Below are positions 1 to 15,400 of a stretch of 64,000 nucleotides of DNA, piece by piece. Under the pieces are notes generated by a model, which was given only the letters and a program-made list of their open reading frames with translations, was not told the DNA's origin and did no database searches. Position 1 is the first letter of the stretch. Every line of letters starts with the position of its first letter. The stretch is from positions 106,522,020-106,586,019 of the forward strand of contig OX235272.1 in the NCBI GenBank assembly GCA_944472155.2, given 5' to 3'. The position numbers and the translations under genes are program-made. The DNA is from Trichobilharzia szidati (lineage: Eukaryota; Platyhelminthes; Trematoda; Strigeidida; Schistosomatidae).

Positions 1-165
1 AGGGAAGCGTCGAGTTGGTCGTCAGTGCAAGGGTGACTTGGAGGAGGTCATGTGAAGAGGAGATGAAAACGTGTGGGCAGACTTGGAGCCAGATGAAGAC
101 TCTAGCAGATAACCGAACGCAATGGAGACGCACGGCTGAAGCCCTATGTTCTTCTAAGAATTAAG
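1..165 (+). repeat. RTE-like LINE, 3' end (family B)
   Basis: Degenerate C-terminal tail of the reverse transcriptase ORF: VGRQCKGDLEEVM, then after a stop the EEMK...WADLE-like and TQWRR-like segments and ALCSSKN. It matches the tails at 7819-8745 and 34720-36000 on the other strand. 5' truncated by the window edge. Confidence 0.6.
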
Positions 166-283
166 GGAAACAATAATATAATAATAATGAAATATTAATT
201 ATTGCCATTCAATTGTTGTATTAGTCTTTTATTCATCTTCTGCTTTCTCACACTTGTTTTCTTTTTTTCTTTTTTCTTTTCAG

Positions 284-482
284 TTTTCTAAACAAGTCAA
301 TAATATGACTACCTTAGAATTAACCGTAGCCTCTCCTCGTCTTCGTGATTATGGACAAGATTGGCAGTTAGCTGTCCCAGGCACTTATGAACCATATCGT
401 CCATTAGTGCGTATTTCAAGTATTAAAAATTGCTTGAATTTCATTACATCGAAACAACGTCCACGTAAACTTACAATCATGG
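284..482 (+). CDS. mTOR: mTOR exon: N-lobe of the kinase domain
   Basis: Begins after a polypyrimidine tract and CAG, and ends ATG-G before gtatgt (phase 1). Encodes the segment with [16 protein letters not shown] and [14 protein letters not shown], the conserved lead-in to the PIKK ATP-binding strand. The open frame runs in from upstream, so this is an internal exon. The ATG at 305 is not taken as a start. Confidence 0.93.
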
Positions 483-3400
483 GTATGTTGATGTCTGTTT
501 GTTTGTTTTTCTTTTCTCCTTTTGTTCCCCAAACTGTGTGTATGTGTGTGTGTATTTGTGTTAAAGAATTCCCTATGCGCGACATCATCAAGTTAGTAAG
601 CACCCTGCCCTCCTAATAACCATTTCTAGAAGTTTGAGTTCATCACCCAATGGTTGAATGGTCAACAGACTTGATGACCTTATAGCCTGAAGCTCCTGGG
701 TCCAACTACTCCGATAAAAAGTATTAAAAAACTCGGAGAATAGTAGTAGCTGTCAAGTACTCCGTGGTTTTCAGTTGGTTCATGATGAAGTCCACCCTGA
801 GTTCAATCAAATATTCATAAATGCAGTACTTGGGAATACACAGAAATTATTTATGGTAGAATTGAGAGTATACCTTGACTGATAGAATTCAGTCTGCACA
901 AAATGAAAAGACTAGACGCACATTACACTAGTTACTAACTAGTGTGCAATGTGGGCCCACCATACCACTAGGTGTCTCGCCACCATGGTGCACTTTGAAT
1001 TGTTGACATTTAGTGGTTGGAGGCAGTTGGCAGGAAGCCTTGGAAGACGTAGGGTTTCGTGCTAGTTGGCACTCACCAGTGGTCAGCAAGGCGGTGTATC
1101 TGCAATCCGTTGAAGGAACTCATGTCCCTCCTGAGATATTCGAGCTCGTGTCAGCACCCTATGCCTCTTGCAATCAGATACCTTTCCACTGAGCAGTTAT
1201 TCGGGATCGCAATTGACTTCCTGTAGGACTGTTGGTAACTAGTCTAGTCTTTATTTGGTGGAGACTGAATTCTCCTAGTCAAGTTTGCAATGTGGCCATC
1301 ATTCTAGGTGGCTCGCCATCACGGTGCACTTTGAATTGTTGATATTAGTGTCCAGTCAAAGTATCCAATATATCCCTACATGAGGTCAGTGTCCAGTTCG
1401 AATAGCTCATTGGTAACGTGTCCGACTGCAGGCGACACTGGGTAACGCGGGTTCGAATCTCAGAAGGGATATGAGAGTTCCTTGAAAGTTGCAGATACAC
1501 CGCCTTGCTGACTGGTGAGTGCCAACTAGCACTAACTGATGTCAACTCATGATGAAATCCTCCAACCAATTTTGTTACTCACTTTATTATCATCCTACTC
1601 TCTGTGGCATTATTTTCTCCTAATTTCACTAAGTTGATCTTTATCATTATTCTTCTAGAAATTTATTGGACGCGTTGTTTTCTCGTGTAATTTTTTTCTT
1701 TTTCAGGCTCTGATGGGCATCAGTATGTATTTTTATTAAAAGGACATGAAGATACACGTCAAGATGAACGTGTTATGCAATTTTTCGGTCTTGTAAATAC
1801 CCTGTTAATCAATAATCCAGAAACTCTACGTCGTAATCTAACGTAAGATGATGATCACATTCATCTTCATTGATTTCTAAGTTTATTATTATTATATGAT
1901 GGAAATTATTTATGCCTTAGGTGGTGGTTGTTGTTGTTGTGGTTTTTTATGCACTGTTGTTTCCTTAATTACTGAAGCTTTGACTGTCATATGAAAACAG
2001 TATCTTTCGCAATTATCCATGAGTGTGAGATAGATAACCTTGCCTCTTTCCTCTGATGACTGTGAATGTGATTGTGTTCAAGATCGCTATTCAGGAGGAG
2101 AAGGTTGTTTACACTCATGGAGAATTCTAAAAGCTTACTTCACTTTTGAAGTTTGGTCTGAAGATGTTTTCTCTAGAAAGACGATGAAGTCTTAGGGGAG
2201 AATACAGTTCTACACCAAGTTCATTATAGCATAATGAAAACAATAGGGTTTATTTAATGATAGTCCATAACTCACTCATTGTTTATATATGGAAAAGTCA
2301 AGTGATTCAGAGAAATAATAATGTGGTTGGCGACAAAATATTTGTGTATTGGTTTTGTAGAGATTTTGTTTGATTGCATGGAGGGTTTCATCACTAGCTG
2401 ATATCAGTTAGAGAACCACTGGAAAACCTGCAGGGAGTACTGGACAGCTGTTTCGTCCTAGTTTTGAACTCTTCGGCAGTACGCATCCACTGGTGTTCGA
2501 ACCCGGGACATTCTGGTTACAAGGCTAGCGAACTCGTAGACCACTGAGTCACTGGGAACCGATCCAATGGTCCTTGAATTCTAACTTCTGCCAATTCAAA
2601 AAAATCCACGACACAACGCGACCATTTCGCAATGTCTTCTTCGATGAGTTACTGCCTCACCTTCAACCTGCTGTACCCTACTAGTCACGGCTTCCCACTA
2701 GAACCCCAGGTTAACTGCCTGTCTGCCTGCCTGCGATTGTAATCATGGTCAAATATCAAGCGATAAGGTATGTTATGTACTGGTTCGTTTGATGTATGGA
2801 TCTTAAAAAAGGAGTGTAGAACTAGTAAGATTGGTATGTAATTAAAATATTACGTAACAGAATGAGAATTTTTATAAGACAACATTGTAAAATACCACAT
2901 TGAATTTGTTACATAAACGGTGACAAGTGAGATCATACTCGGAATTTTTTAAAGTGAAAGCTTAACTCTGACTGCCTTCAGAAACTCAGCGGTTGACTTG
3001 TTACCAGGGTAAAATCTCGTTGGCTTAGAAGAGAAGGATGATATTGTCCTTCAAGGTGAAGACGCTGAAAAAATTCAGAGTCTTCTGAACACCTTGAGGA
3101 GCAGAAATCTTCAATTGTTTGGCATGCAAGCGATTCGCTTCTGCTGTCAATTGTAAGATGACGTTTACTTGCTACAGGACTGGACTATACCAATTCCTAG
3201 TTTAAAGATACTCAGGTAGGATTGAAATGATACAGCGTGTTGACCAGTTAACTTATCTGGGAAGTTGCAGCAGCCAACACCAACGGGTTGATCTCTGATG
3301 AAATCTCTGCATGGATACAGAAGGCTCGTTTGGCATACGCCAACATATACCATCTCTGGCTTAGTAGACGTGATATCCGTCTGGCTGTCGACCAAAATAC

Positions 3401-6400
3401 ATATGTACTGCTCAGCAGTTTGCTCCGTCCTGCTTTGTGAGTGTGAATGAGTGAGACATGACTATTGAGAATGAAAGACATGAAAAACCCAGCTATCTCT
3501 CTTTGATCACATATGTCTGCGTCCTCTATTCCATATTAGGTGGTACGGTACGATGGGTAATATTTAGGTGAGGCATCATTCAAGTGCTAGGTAAGGAGGG
3601 AAAATCAATTGACGAGTTGGTTGGGAAGTTACATCTATTGAGGTGGCTAGGATATATGCTATGCATACATAGCCAACGCCTTTCTTGACGAGCAATGTTA
3701 GTCGACATTGGATTAGGTTGAAAAATGGAAAGGAGTGGTCAAACCAAAATTTAGAATCAATCCATGAAAGCCTTGATAGTTAGTTTGCAGCACATCTGGG
3801 TGTGTATACTGCCAGTGTGGTTGGCGTCTTCAGGGTGGTAGAAACCAATGATGGTTGGAGACAATTAATGATATGGTTCAAAGTCGTTCTCAACGTCTGG
3901 CGCGAAATGCATTAACTATTTGTGATCTTTCATTTTATCCACTAAACCATTATGTTTTCCCTCACATTTCTGCTTAATGTTATTCTTTCGCATCTCTTTT
4001 TTGTCTTCCTGTGTATGCTACATTGAAGGAGTGTGGCCAGCTCTAACTGCTGTACTGTGCAAAGTTCTATGTTGAAACCAGTCGGTTCAAATCGACATAA
4101 TAATAATAATGAGGGGTGCTGTAGTGATTAATTAAACAAAACGAAAAGTAGAAATGAGGACTACAATAATTTAACATAGATTGAGATCACGATGACGAAA
4201 GTGGTTAGACAAACTTTTGTATGTAGAGCTCTGACTTTTCTATTTCAATGGATAAATCTTTGGCAATACAGATGATTTCCGGATGCATAATAATTTTGGC
4301 AGGTTATTTTTGCCAAGGGGTTGTAGAGAGTAAGACGTTCAACTGTTGACTAGATGTTCAGTTGCTTCATTTCTTATAGTTCCACATCCACGTGTTCTTA
4401 CTCACTCGGGATAGAGAGATCCCTCGTCCTTTGGAACAAAATCGAGATGTATAGCTACACAGGTGAATTGGTAAACTAAATGCAGACCTGATCAACTGAT
4501 GGATCTGATCCTTCAGCTTTGCTGGAAAACACTACTGTCAGTAATGTTGAGGCGAATATTGTTTCCAGGGATTGTGAGATCCTTCTTTTAAGGATATCAG
4601 CTGTTGGGTCACCTTTGAATTTAGTGTTCATATGTACGATTTTTTTGGATGTAGATGTTCCATCACATCTTACAGGTCTTAGCTGTAAAATGTGGTAGAT
4701 ATTCATTTTTGACCAGGAGTTTTTTAGAGGAACTTCTTATGTGCCGGACGGTTGGTCGATTCTCGGTGCCTTTTGTGTGTTTGAGAAGTTTTAAGGCTGT
4801 ATAGCCTCATTGTTGCAGTACTTATATTATGTCAATAGAACTTGTTAGTGTTTAATAGGACCAGAGATCCGATCACGTTAAATATTGTTTTGGGCAAAGT
4901 TAAACTTTAAGCACCACTGACTACCAATCAGCGAATGACCTTAAATGTACCAATCACATGGAGGAGGCATTTTTGGTTATAGAAGTCATATATTTACGGG
5001 GGGAAAATGCATAAAAATAATCCATAAGATACCTTTGTCTGACATGTGGTAAAAACATCTCCCACTTGAGCATAGGAATATCATTTGAAAAGTTACACCA
5101 CAGCCTATACATATGTTCATCTTAATGACTATAAATGATATCCGTCTGAGATCCATCCTAAACCTGCTAAAACGAACCTGTTGGTTAACCCAATTAAACA
5201 AAATAATATAACTTACAAAATACCTTGCAATGACTGTGAATTAGGTCAACTATATAGGTCAAACTAGTAGATCAGGAGTAGTCAGATTACGTATCAGAAC
5301 ATAAGAATTTAGCTAAGGTTAGGATAGTTGACCCCACAAAGATAAGTAATTTGGAAAAAAGCTCAGCACAACACATTGCACTGCACGCAGTAACACACAA
5401 TAGGGTGGGTAGGAGAGGGTCAAAATTCTAAAAAGTAATATAGGTAGGTGTAGAGAGATAGGTTGATTACTGAATCCTTGTTCATTGAGTCTACACCCAA
5501 CACATGCGCAATAGAAGTGACTCAATGCAAATACCAGAGGTATGGAAAATATTATTACTACGAGTCAAATCAGAGAATAATAAATAATGTTAAAATGTAT
5601 TATAACAGTTAGTCGCTTTTATAACTTTGGATAGTGTTATTAGAAGACGGAGAATACCTGAAAAATGTGATGTATTTGCGCTATACATTTCGAACAATTT
5701 GTTCACACATTTACTTGTCAAGTCGATATATATGAAAAAATTAAGGGCAATTAAATTAAACAAAATGATAAAAAAGGATTTAAGAATGATTAACACAACG
5801 TTTGGCGATCCAATCAAATAAGGTATGTTAAGAGTAATAATAAACTTTTTGAATACACAGGGGGGAGGCTTAAGTTTATGAATAGCTATAGCCTCAACGC
5901 ATTTCATTAAGCCCCCTTGACAATTTTTATAGATCGCCTTAAAGGCTGTGTTAACATCAATCTTATGGTTCATGTCGATTAGATGCTTGCCTGTAGACGA
6001 TATTGGTTTTCCATAATTCATTTGTTTTTCTAACCATTTCGGGATATGCTCCCCCACCCTCACATGCAAAGCATGATTACTCCTCCCGATGTATGTGTGT
6101 CTACACACACACACAAAATCGGTAAATGGTGTGGGATGTGACATAATCACTTGTGCACTTTTGAGGTTTGCAGTGGTGCATTTTTTCGGCTTTTTTTTCG
6201 ATAATTACAAGCCGGATAGCATAATACGTCCTACGGAAGGCCGAATTTAACCTTTGTCTCAAAATCCTACTGTTCATTTCCCCCGTTATATCATAATTTG
6301 ATGAAAACGCTTTTCTTAGGGGCGGCATAGATTGTAGGTTCAAAGACTAATTGACTTCTACACCTTTGTAGAAATTTTAAGGGATGTCCGTTTTTTTCGA

Positions 6401-9400
6401 CAAGAGTATTCATCAATATTTCATTTTCTGCTAATAACACTATCCAAATTTATAAAAGGGATTAATTGTTTTAAGTCATACAATAGCTATTGAACTTCGC
6501 ATTTGTTCTCTGTAGTGAATATGTGTAATGACAGAAGATAAGGGCCAGGCAGCAGATCGTTTATTGAGAAAATCAATAGATATTTATAGATTTTTATGTA
6601 CATTATTGTCAGCAGAGAAAGAACGTCTTCTGATTGGTTGTTTTCCTGCTGAAGGTTATTCTGTCATCCTCTTTGTGGCCGTCTCTTTGAAGGTCAGACC
6701 ATATATCTGCGAATTGTATCCACCCACGCAAAGTCTGCTGTGATTGGTTGTTGTGTTAGTCTTTGTTCTTTTTTATCTCATGACCATGATTTGGGACGTA
6801 AACATTGACGTAAATTGCTGTCTACCAATTTTGGTTAGCAGACAGCTCTCATCACTTATGTATAGCTTGTTTTTAACTTGATTGTTATAGTATTTGCCGC
6901 ATACGAACTTGTATTTTTCGCAGTAATTTTATCTTCTTCTTCTTCTTTTCTTTTCATACAAAGTATACAACGAATGTCTATCATCCCGTTATCAACGTAC
7001 ACTGGATTAATTGGTTGGGTGCCAAATAGTGATACTTTTCATAATTTAATCCGGGATTATCGTGAAAAAGCTGATGTTGTATTGAATAAAGAAAATCGTG
7101 AAATGCTTCGACTAGCCCCAGATTTTGATCGTTTAAATGTTATCCAAAAGACAGAAATATTTGAAGCTGGTTTAAGAGAATCACGTGGTCGAGATTTAGC
7201 TGATATATTATGGTTAAAAAGTCATAGTTCTGAAGTAAGTAACTGGTTGGTGTTGTTGTGTGTGTGTGTTGAAATATTTATTTTCTTTCTGCTTGGCAGT
7301 CTAATCTTGGTGTGCGTTTATCTCCTGTTTAGGATTCGTTTAATAGAGATGTACCTACATCCCTAATCAGTGATTTTGTTCCTAATGGGACTTGAACCCA
7401 AATGCCAAAGCTTTATCGACCAGGTTACTGGGTCAGATTATTATTCAAGGATGAGTTGTAATTGTTGGGCGATTACATACAATCCATAGAATCATACTTT
7501 CACTGACTCAAGAAATGACAGTATATCTGGCAAGTTGAATACTGAAACTTCATTAGATAGGGATTCAGATGATAGGAGAGTAGGTCATAGCTTCATTTAA
7601 TTTGTGAATAAATTCATCTTTCAGTTTTACGGGGTGAAAGTCATGGGACATTGGTCGAATGTAGTAAATATGCTGTGGTTGTCATCTGAAGACTTCGTGT
7701 GTCACTCCTGGTTTGGTCATGAATCCGTTCTTATGGATAATCCAAATGTAGGATACAATACGACAAGTGTAAAATATGGAATGATACTGTTTATATATAT
7801 ATATATATATATATATAGGTTTTGAGTGGAATATAGGGCTTCAACTACATATCTCCACTTCGTCCTCTCCACCTGAGTCCATAGTTGCCCATAAGCCCTC
7901 ATCTCCTCCTCACTATACAATATCCTCCATGTCACCCTAGCACCGACGACCCACTCGTAACTCCCCATTGGGGTTCCATTCGAGCGTTGGCCTGGTTAGC
8001 ATGCTATGTCATTCAACAGCCTTCTCAATGGCGTATGCCCGAACCATCTTCATTTTCTTCAATTCTTGGCTGGTTTCTTCCCAGCCAGGGTCTCTTGTTG
8101 CTAATTCTTTGTGGCTGGCTGGCCGGGCATGTAATCTGCAATATAAAGCCAGCGAAAGAGACAGCTGTTTCTAAAAGTCTGCAACTAGCTGTTGGAAATG
8201 CTTTTCGTGATGTGCCCGCCAACTTACTGACCTTCATAGTAGAAGTCACTGATGTGACATTGGTGTTGAAAATTAGAATCTTGTTCTTTATTCTGGCTGA
8301 GTGAAAGCAGAGGATTTCCAAACCGAATTCAGATTTATGAAGGTGTATCTTGCCTTTCTGATTCCGACTGGCTTTGATATATTCATCCGTTCTGTCGCCT
8401 GGGGTTGAAACGATGCCGGTTTCGTAGCCAGATAGGTAAAGAGAGTAACCTCTATCGAATCTCTCCCGTTGATGGTGATTGGTGTTGGTTGTTGTTGTGG
8501 TGGTGGTTGCTCCTTGTTGGTTGGTTGGTTGGTTATCTTCAACACTTTCGTCTTCTTCATGTTCACCTGGAGTCTTGTCTTCGCTGCCTGTTCGCGTCTT
8601 CTGCCAGTTTGTTGGTTTTAGCCTGCTTGCAAGTCTTCGAGTTTGTGTGACATTAAACATAAATCATCCACGTGTGAAATCCATATCTTCTAGAGTCTTC
8701 TTATCGGTATATAATTCGTCCCTGGATTTGCTGTTGGAATATAGGGCTTCAGCAGTACCATTTCACTGTGTTCTCTGTAGTCCCTTTTATCTAACCTCAA
8801 TATTGCGCATAAGCTTTTATCTCCTCCTCACACGATCTTCTTCATATCGCCCCCCTCCCAGAGTCAAGCCGAATTCGTCACTTCCCGTTTCACTCATTGG
8901 TAGTCCACTCCAGCACCTTATTTCCAATCCATCCCCGTTTCTTTCTGTGTATTTATTGAGCCATATACAAAAGCATTTCAGCACTTACTTCACATTATGA
9001 AGTTTTGATAATTATCGTTCATTGGATTTATAATAGTATATTTCTTAAACTTTTAGTGCTTTTTATCTCTCAATTTTGTTTCAGGCATGGTTTGAGCGTA
9101 GAACTACTTTCACTCGATCAATGGCTACAATGTCAATGGTTGGTTATGTTTTAGGTTTAGGCGATAGGTAAGTTAGGCAGGCAATGCACATTTGTTATTT
9201 TGATGTTTGTTATTTGTTTTGTTTTTTTGTATCTTGATAAATCCTTGACTGTCTTCAGTTGTCTTTTCTTTATCCTTATGTAATATATACCGCTTATAAA
9301 TCATATATAAGTGGTATATATATATATATATATATGTATAATGTGGCGTCGGTGACTCCATGACAGAATGCTCACCAGCCACATAGCTCAGGCGTGGTTT

Positions 9401-12400
9401 CAGCTCAATTCTCGGCTGACGCACAATTAAAGCCTTGCCTAACTTGTTAACTCAACAGTCTTAGCCGTAAGTAAAAAGAGGGGGTGGGGAAGGTTTGGTG
9501 TTTAAGTTAACAACTCCACCACCTCTACTGAAATTTGATGGCATATTTCACTTGAAATGTAAAGGAAAGAAGGGAGAAAGAGAAAAAGGAAGAGTAATAT
9601 ATATAAATAATAATAATAATAGTATTTCATAGGAAACGATAGCGTGGTTGTGATAAAACGCGGTAAAAGTTTGTTGCTTTCCCAGTGTTGTGTTAAGAAA
9701 ACCAACTATCAGTTCTCTCATACTATTGGTTTAAATCTTTTGTGTGACTGAGATTTTCATTTCATTTTTAATAATCGCCACTCATGATACATCAATTCCA
9801 GTGTCCTTGAAAGCCAGAGGCTGTGGCTGGTTGTAGCTAGGAGGAAATTTAGGATACGCACTCTTATCGTGCTTTTTTTGGTACCTTTACGTTCCCAGTG
9901 GAAGAACATAGAGCTTCAAGCTAGAGGCTTGAAGTTTTGGTAGCAGTGGTGTTGCTGGCCTCATGTTCAACCTTCCCTCCTTACCAGTGTTATTACTGGC
10001 TTAGCGATGTAGATGAGGAGTGCGTCCAGTGGCAGGGGATCGAACAATGAACCACCTGCGTGGTCGGCGAGTATTCTACCGCCGTGCCACCGACACACTT
10101 GGGACTCGTCAATTAATGAGTGATTGTGTCTCCTACCGCTGGTGTATCGATGCTATCACAAAACTTACTGTTATGCTTCACTCAAGATGAAGACTCTGAA
10201 GAATAGTGAAGTTACACATTAGACACGTAACGTATCAATGACCCTGGAACGCTGTGTCAGAGCAAGGTATGGAAATCAGGCGAATGAAACTATATTCATG
10301 AAGAAAAGTGTTAAATGACTATTTGCTTAGTTTTACGTTATATTTCTGTTTGTCTGGATTCAACATAGAACATGGCACCGAATTGCAGCACTTCGAGTTG
10401 CCACGTTCCAAAAGCACATAAAGTAGACAAGAAAATCAGTGAAGAGAATCAATAGAGTTTTGACAAGTATAGAGTGAAACAGAATGAGTAATGGTAGAAA
10501 GGAATATGAGACAATACAAGACTATACATCTGCTAGCAAGTTAGCATACTATTGTCTCCAGCATTGATTCTTAGAGTCCCGAGGGCGGGCCCCAACCCGG
10601 AAGTCTGCATCTCCCTACCTGACTCAGTTAAACTGTTAAGGATTTCATGGATTGATGAGGCCATGTTTTTGTTTGGCCACCACTTACTCTTTTCCAACCC
10701 ACAATACCTATATCATCTAGTAATGCCCGTCCGTCGGGGGAGGCAATGGTTAGGCATGCGCAGCACGTGACCTAACCATCTCAATCAATTTAGACTAGTG
10801 ACAGGTTATGTATGGTTAGGTTAAGAAAACAAAACTAAGGTTAGGCACTCGAATTTGCTTTCTAGCGCCGACTACGCGTTCCAAAGTTATTTGGTGCATC
10901 TACACCTCTTGAATAATGTCTAAATTTGAACTTTTCTCGAATCCAAGTATTAATTTGTAGTGATTTGACTGGTTGGTTAGAGGATTTCATCATCAGCTGA
11001 CATCGGTTAGAGAGAACCATTGGAAAACCAGCCACAGGGAGTACTGGACAGCCAGACAGCTAGCTGTTTAGTCAGACTAGTTTGGGAGTAACTCTTCATC
11101 AGCACGCACTCACTCACCGCTAGGATTCGAATCCCAGGACCTTCTGGTGACAAGGCTAGCGAGCCTGTAGACCATTAAGCCACTGGGACCGGATCCAATG
11201 GTCCGAATTTCCCGAATCGTTTTTACAACACTCCATTGGCCAAACAATTTATTGCCCATAAGCATGATTTTGTGGTTATTCAAGCTTTATTACTGACAGT
11301 TAACTGATATTTCTATCTATATTGTATATTTATAATTTTTATTAGACATCCATCGAATATAATGTTGTCTCGTGAAACGGGCAAAGTGATACATATTGAT
11401 TTTGGTGATTGTTTTGAAGTGGCTACATTGCGAGAGAAATTTCCAGAGAAAGTACCATTTCGATTAACACGTATGATAATTGCTGCTATGGAGGTAATGA
11501 ATGAATCAAGAATGATGTGAATTGATATTATTTAAAATTTTAAAGTTTTTCTACATTTAATTTGTAATGTTTTAATCCCAGGTTGTGTGTGTGTGTGTAT
11601 AGAACAAATGTTCAAGTATTGGTTTTCGTAGGGATTTTGTTTGATTGGTTGGAGGATTTTATCATGAGCTGACATACCAGCAGGGAGTACTGGACAGACA
11701 GCTGTTTAGTCCTAGTTCGAACCCTTGCAGGTGCGTACTGCTGAAGAGTCACAAAATAGAACAACGGAAACAGCTGTCCAGTACTCCCAGGATTTCCAGT
11801 GGTTCTCTAACTGATGTCAGCTCATGATGAAATCCTCCAACCAATAGATCAAATGTGTTGACAGATTGGCATGTGCTGATTTCTTTCATTTGAACACTCA
11901 TCTCTTTCTAGACATACTTTCTATCGGATGCTGGATATATATATATATATGTTCTATTAGTCTAGGACACTTAGTGTGACATGGGTTACGTAGTTTCGGT
12001 CTCTGAAGAGGCTTAAAATGCAATCTTTCGTTGATATAGACACCGATGTGTTCACACCATTTATTTATTTCATTGTACTTAATTTAACTTGTGCAATTGC
12101 GCTGTATCATGAGCTCTCACTGACTGACTGGTTTTAACAAAGCAGTTTGCACAGATGTGCAGCAGTTCGACTTGTCACACTCCACGTAGCATACAAAGCA
12201 GGAGAAGAGAGATAATTAACAGAAGTGTGAGTGAGGGAAAAAGAATTGTAACATGGAAGAACAACACAATGGACATGATAAATCACAAAGAGTGAATGCA
12301 TCTGCACCAGCCATTGACAGCCATTTTGAGCCATATCACCAATTGTCTCCAGCCATCATTGGTTTTTACCGTCCCGAGGACCCCAACCAGCCAGTCAAGA

Positions 12401-15400
12401 AGTCTAGACATCCCAACGTGACTGGCTGAAACTGTTACGAATTTAATTGACTGATGAAGCTTTATTTTGGTTTGACCACCAGTAGCTCTATTTCAACGTA
12501 ATCCAGTGTCGACTAATATTGCCCTTCTCGACGGGCGATGACCTAGGCTAGGTATGTTCTAACCATCTCAGTCGATTTAACTTCAATCGTTTCCTCTCCT
12601 AACCTAGCACTTGACCTCACCTCAATATTACTCACCTTATCTTGCAATCTAATATAGGAGAGAGGACGTAGATAACTATGATCAAAGACAACTAGCCAGT
12701 CAGGGTTTCCATGTCTTCCACTTTCAATGGCCAAGTTTTATAACCATAAAAAGGAGGACGGAGCAAACTGCTGAGCAGTAAACAAGCCTTTTGGTCGACA
12801 GTCGAATATCACGCCTACCCTGCCAGAGATGGCATAAGTTGGCAAATGCCAGACTAGCTTTCTGTATCCATGGTGTGATTTCGTCAGCGATCATCCCACT
12901 GGTGTTGGCTGACACAACTCCCTAGATAAGTGAAGTGTTCAGTGCACTCTACCACTTCAATCCTGCTTATCTTGAAGCTAGGATTTAGTGTATCCCAGTC
13001 TTGTAGCAAACAAGCGTCATCTTACATTTAACAGCAGGAACGAATCGCTCGCATGCCAAACATTCGAAGATTTCTGTTCTTCAAGGTGTTCAGAAGAGTG
13101 CATTTCTGTCAGAGTCACCACCCAGGAAGGAGGACTATATCACCTGCATATTCTAAGTCCATTATTACATCTATGATGAAATTAAACAGAAGTGGGGACA
13201 TTGGTTGGCATTCTTGATGGACACCACTGATTGTCACCACTTCACAGTATCAGTGTGGCTCATATCTTAACATGGATACAAAAAGCTTTTTTAATATTTG
13301 TCGAATTACTTCATCTTTCATATGGACTTTCCATCAGAGTACTTCTGTTCAGCATAGCCATTCGCTTTGTCCTTTTCTGGGAATAAATTGCGACTGTAGA
13401 AAGTGGAAGAAGTGGAGAAGCTAACCGTCTTTGCCTTTGGGTGTGTCTGAGTTCTTTCTGTTGTGTTAGGTGGTATAATTTAATCAGTAATAATAAATTT
13501 AGAAGCAGATTGTTAGGTCAGAAGGATGGATTGTAAGAGATGACTTGGACTCGTGTTATTATGCATGCGGAAGGCATCCCCTTCATCGTTGAGCAATGTT
13601 AGCTTCACATAGGATAATCGTGTTGGAAATGAGCTAGGGTGTAGTCAAACTGGAATATGACAACACTCGATGAGAATCTTTGATTGTTAATTTTGAAACG
13701 CATAGATTGATCCTTGACACCCTCATAATAATCAATCATTGAGCCATGTATAGTCAACAGTCACCAGCCAAAGTTGTTCTCAAATTGCTCAAGTACATCC
13801 ACTCTTTACGATCTGCCATTAGCAATAAGCCATCAATACCCTTCCTATCGTAAATTTTCTTTTATTATAATTTCTTAGCATTTCTCTTGTCCTCTTTCCA
13901 TGCCTCTCTTTATAATTGTATGAAGGATGGAAACTTGTGAACCGATGCAATTTCCATACAAGTCGTACATTGAAAAATGCAATTCACTCTGAAGTTCCAG
14001 TTGGAAGGCCTGTATTTCCTGTTGTTTCATCAGTATTTGTCCCTATCTCTGTAGAATTTATAGTCTTTGTGTGTGTGTGTGTTTACCTGTGTAGTGCATA
14101 AACTGGTTCATTAAATTATCTGGTTAATCCAGCTTTCAAGAGGTGGTTTTCAGGGACTTGATGATTGGTTTCAAGATTTCGCCATGAGCTGATATCGGTT
14201 GGAGAACCATTGGAAAACCACCAAGGAGTACTTACTGGACAGACAGCTGTTTCGTCCTAGTTTGAGGCTCTTCGTCAGTACGCACCTACCTCCAGGGTTT
14301 GAACCCAGGACCTTCTGGTTTCAAGGCTAGCGAGCTCGTAGACTATTAGGCCATTGGGACCTGAGCGACCCAACTTCTGCAACTATCACTAGCGAATGTC
14401 CTCGATGGTGAGTATTTGTCCTCACACCCGACCTGCTGTACCCCACACTGGTCACGACTTCTCACTAGAACCACCCAGATACCTGCCTACCTGAATAGGA
14501 CGAGCCACTAGTGAGCATCAGATTGATATTCAAGTGTTGGTGTTTGCAGGAATTTGACTTGATTTGGTTACAGGATTTCATCATGAACTGACATCGGCTA
14601 GAGAACCATTGGTAAATGTTGGAGTACTGGACAGCCAGCTGTTTCGTCAGCCTACTGTGGAACTCTTCATCAGTACGCATCTTTACTTTTTAATTATTTT
14701 TGTCTTTATTTTACACAGGTGACAGGAATTGATGGTGTCTATCGTCATACCTGTGAAATGGTTATGTCACTTATGCGATCTAATCGTGAAAGTCTTCTAG
14801 CCGTCTTAGAAGCATTCATTCATGATCCATTATTACAATGGGTACTTCATGAAAATCGTAAAGAATTCAATCATTTGGATAATAAATTAGATGATGCAGG
14901 AGGAGCAGGAGGTGGAGGAGGCGCTATGGCAGTCGGGGGTTTGGGAGGAGCAGGAGGAGGTCAAGTTTATCCAACTGGTCAAATCAACGCCAATGCTACA
15001 GGTATTGCAGTTGCAGCTGCTGCTATGGCAACAAATTGTTTAACGAATGTAAATACTACAGCTGGCGTTGGTGGCGGCGTTGGTCAAGCTGGGCTAGGAA
15101 CTAATAATCAAGTCGTTCAACCAAAACCTACTGCTCGTAATTTGGACTATGCACATAGACAAGGACTTGCTACTCATCATCAGGTGAGCAGTTATATTTG
15201 CTTCGAAAAGTAGTATTTGTCTGATAATATTCTACTATTTATTAATTATTATTATCATCCACGTTTAATAATACCAACGGGTAATTGTTTTCTAAGGTCA
15301 AAGTTCACTACTTACTTATTGTTGAAGAATAGTTGTCACGATATGATGATGATCATGGTCATGGTAATTGTTATCGGTTCACTGTTAATCATTTGGAGAA

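Noticed and set aside
254..616. Continuous 120-residue open frame taken as a small gene
   Set aside because: Only 284-482 is the mTOR exon; the start is intron read-through and the end runs past a good donor (gtatgt at 483) into intron.
1405..1470. Genuine tRNA gene (A and B boxes present)
   Set aside because: The cloverleaf arms do not pair well and the sequence is repeated as a SINE head; the same applies at 28650 and 27587.
5590..6150. Single functional GIY-YIG nuclease gene
   Set aside because: It starts inside a decayed PLE, lacks the upstream RT, and its C-terminal half is AT-rich chance translation; best read as a PLE remnant.
8479..9000. 173-residue plus-strand open frame rich in Val and Leu
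   Set aside because: It is the antisense of the LINE family B copy at 7819-9000, with no family resemblance of its own.
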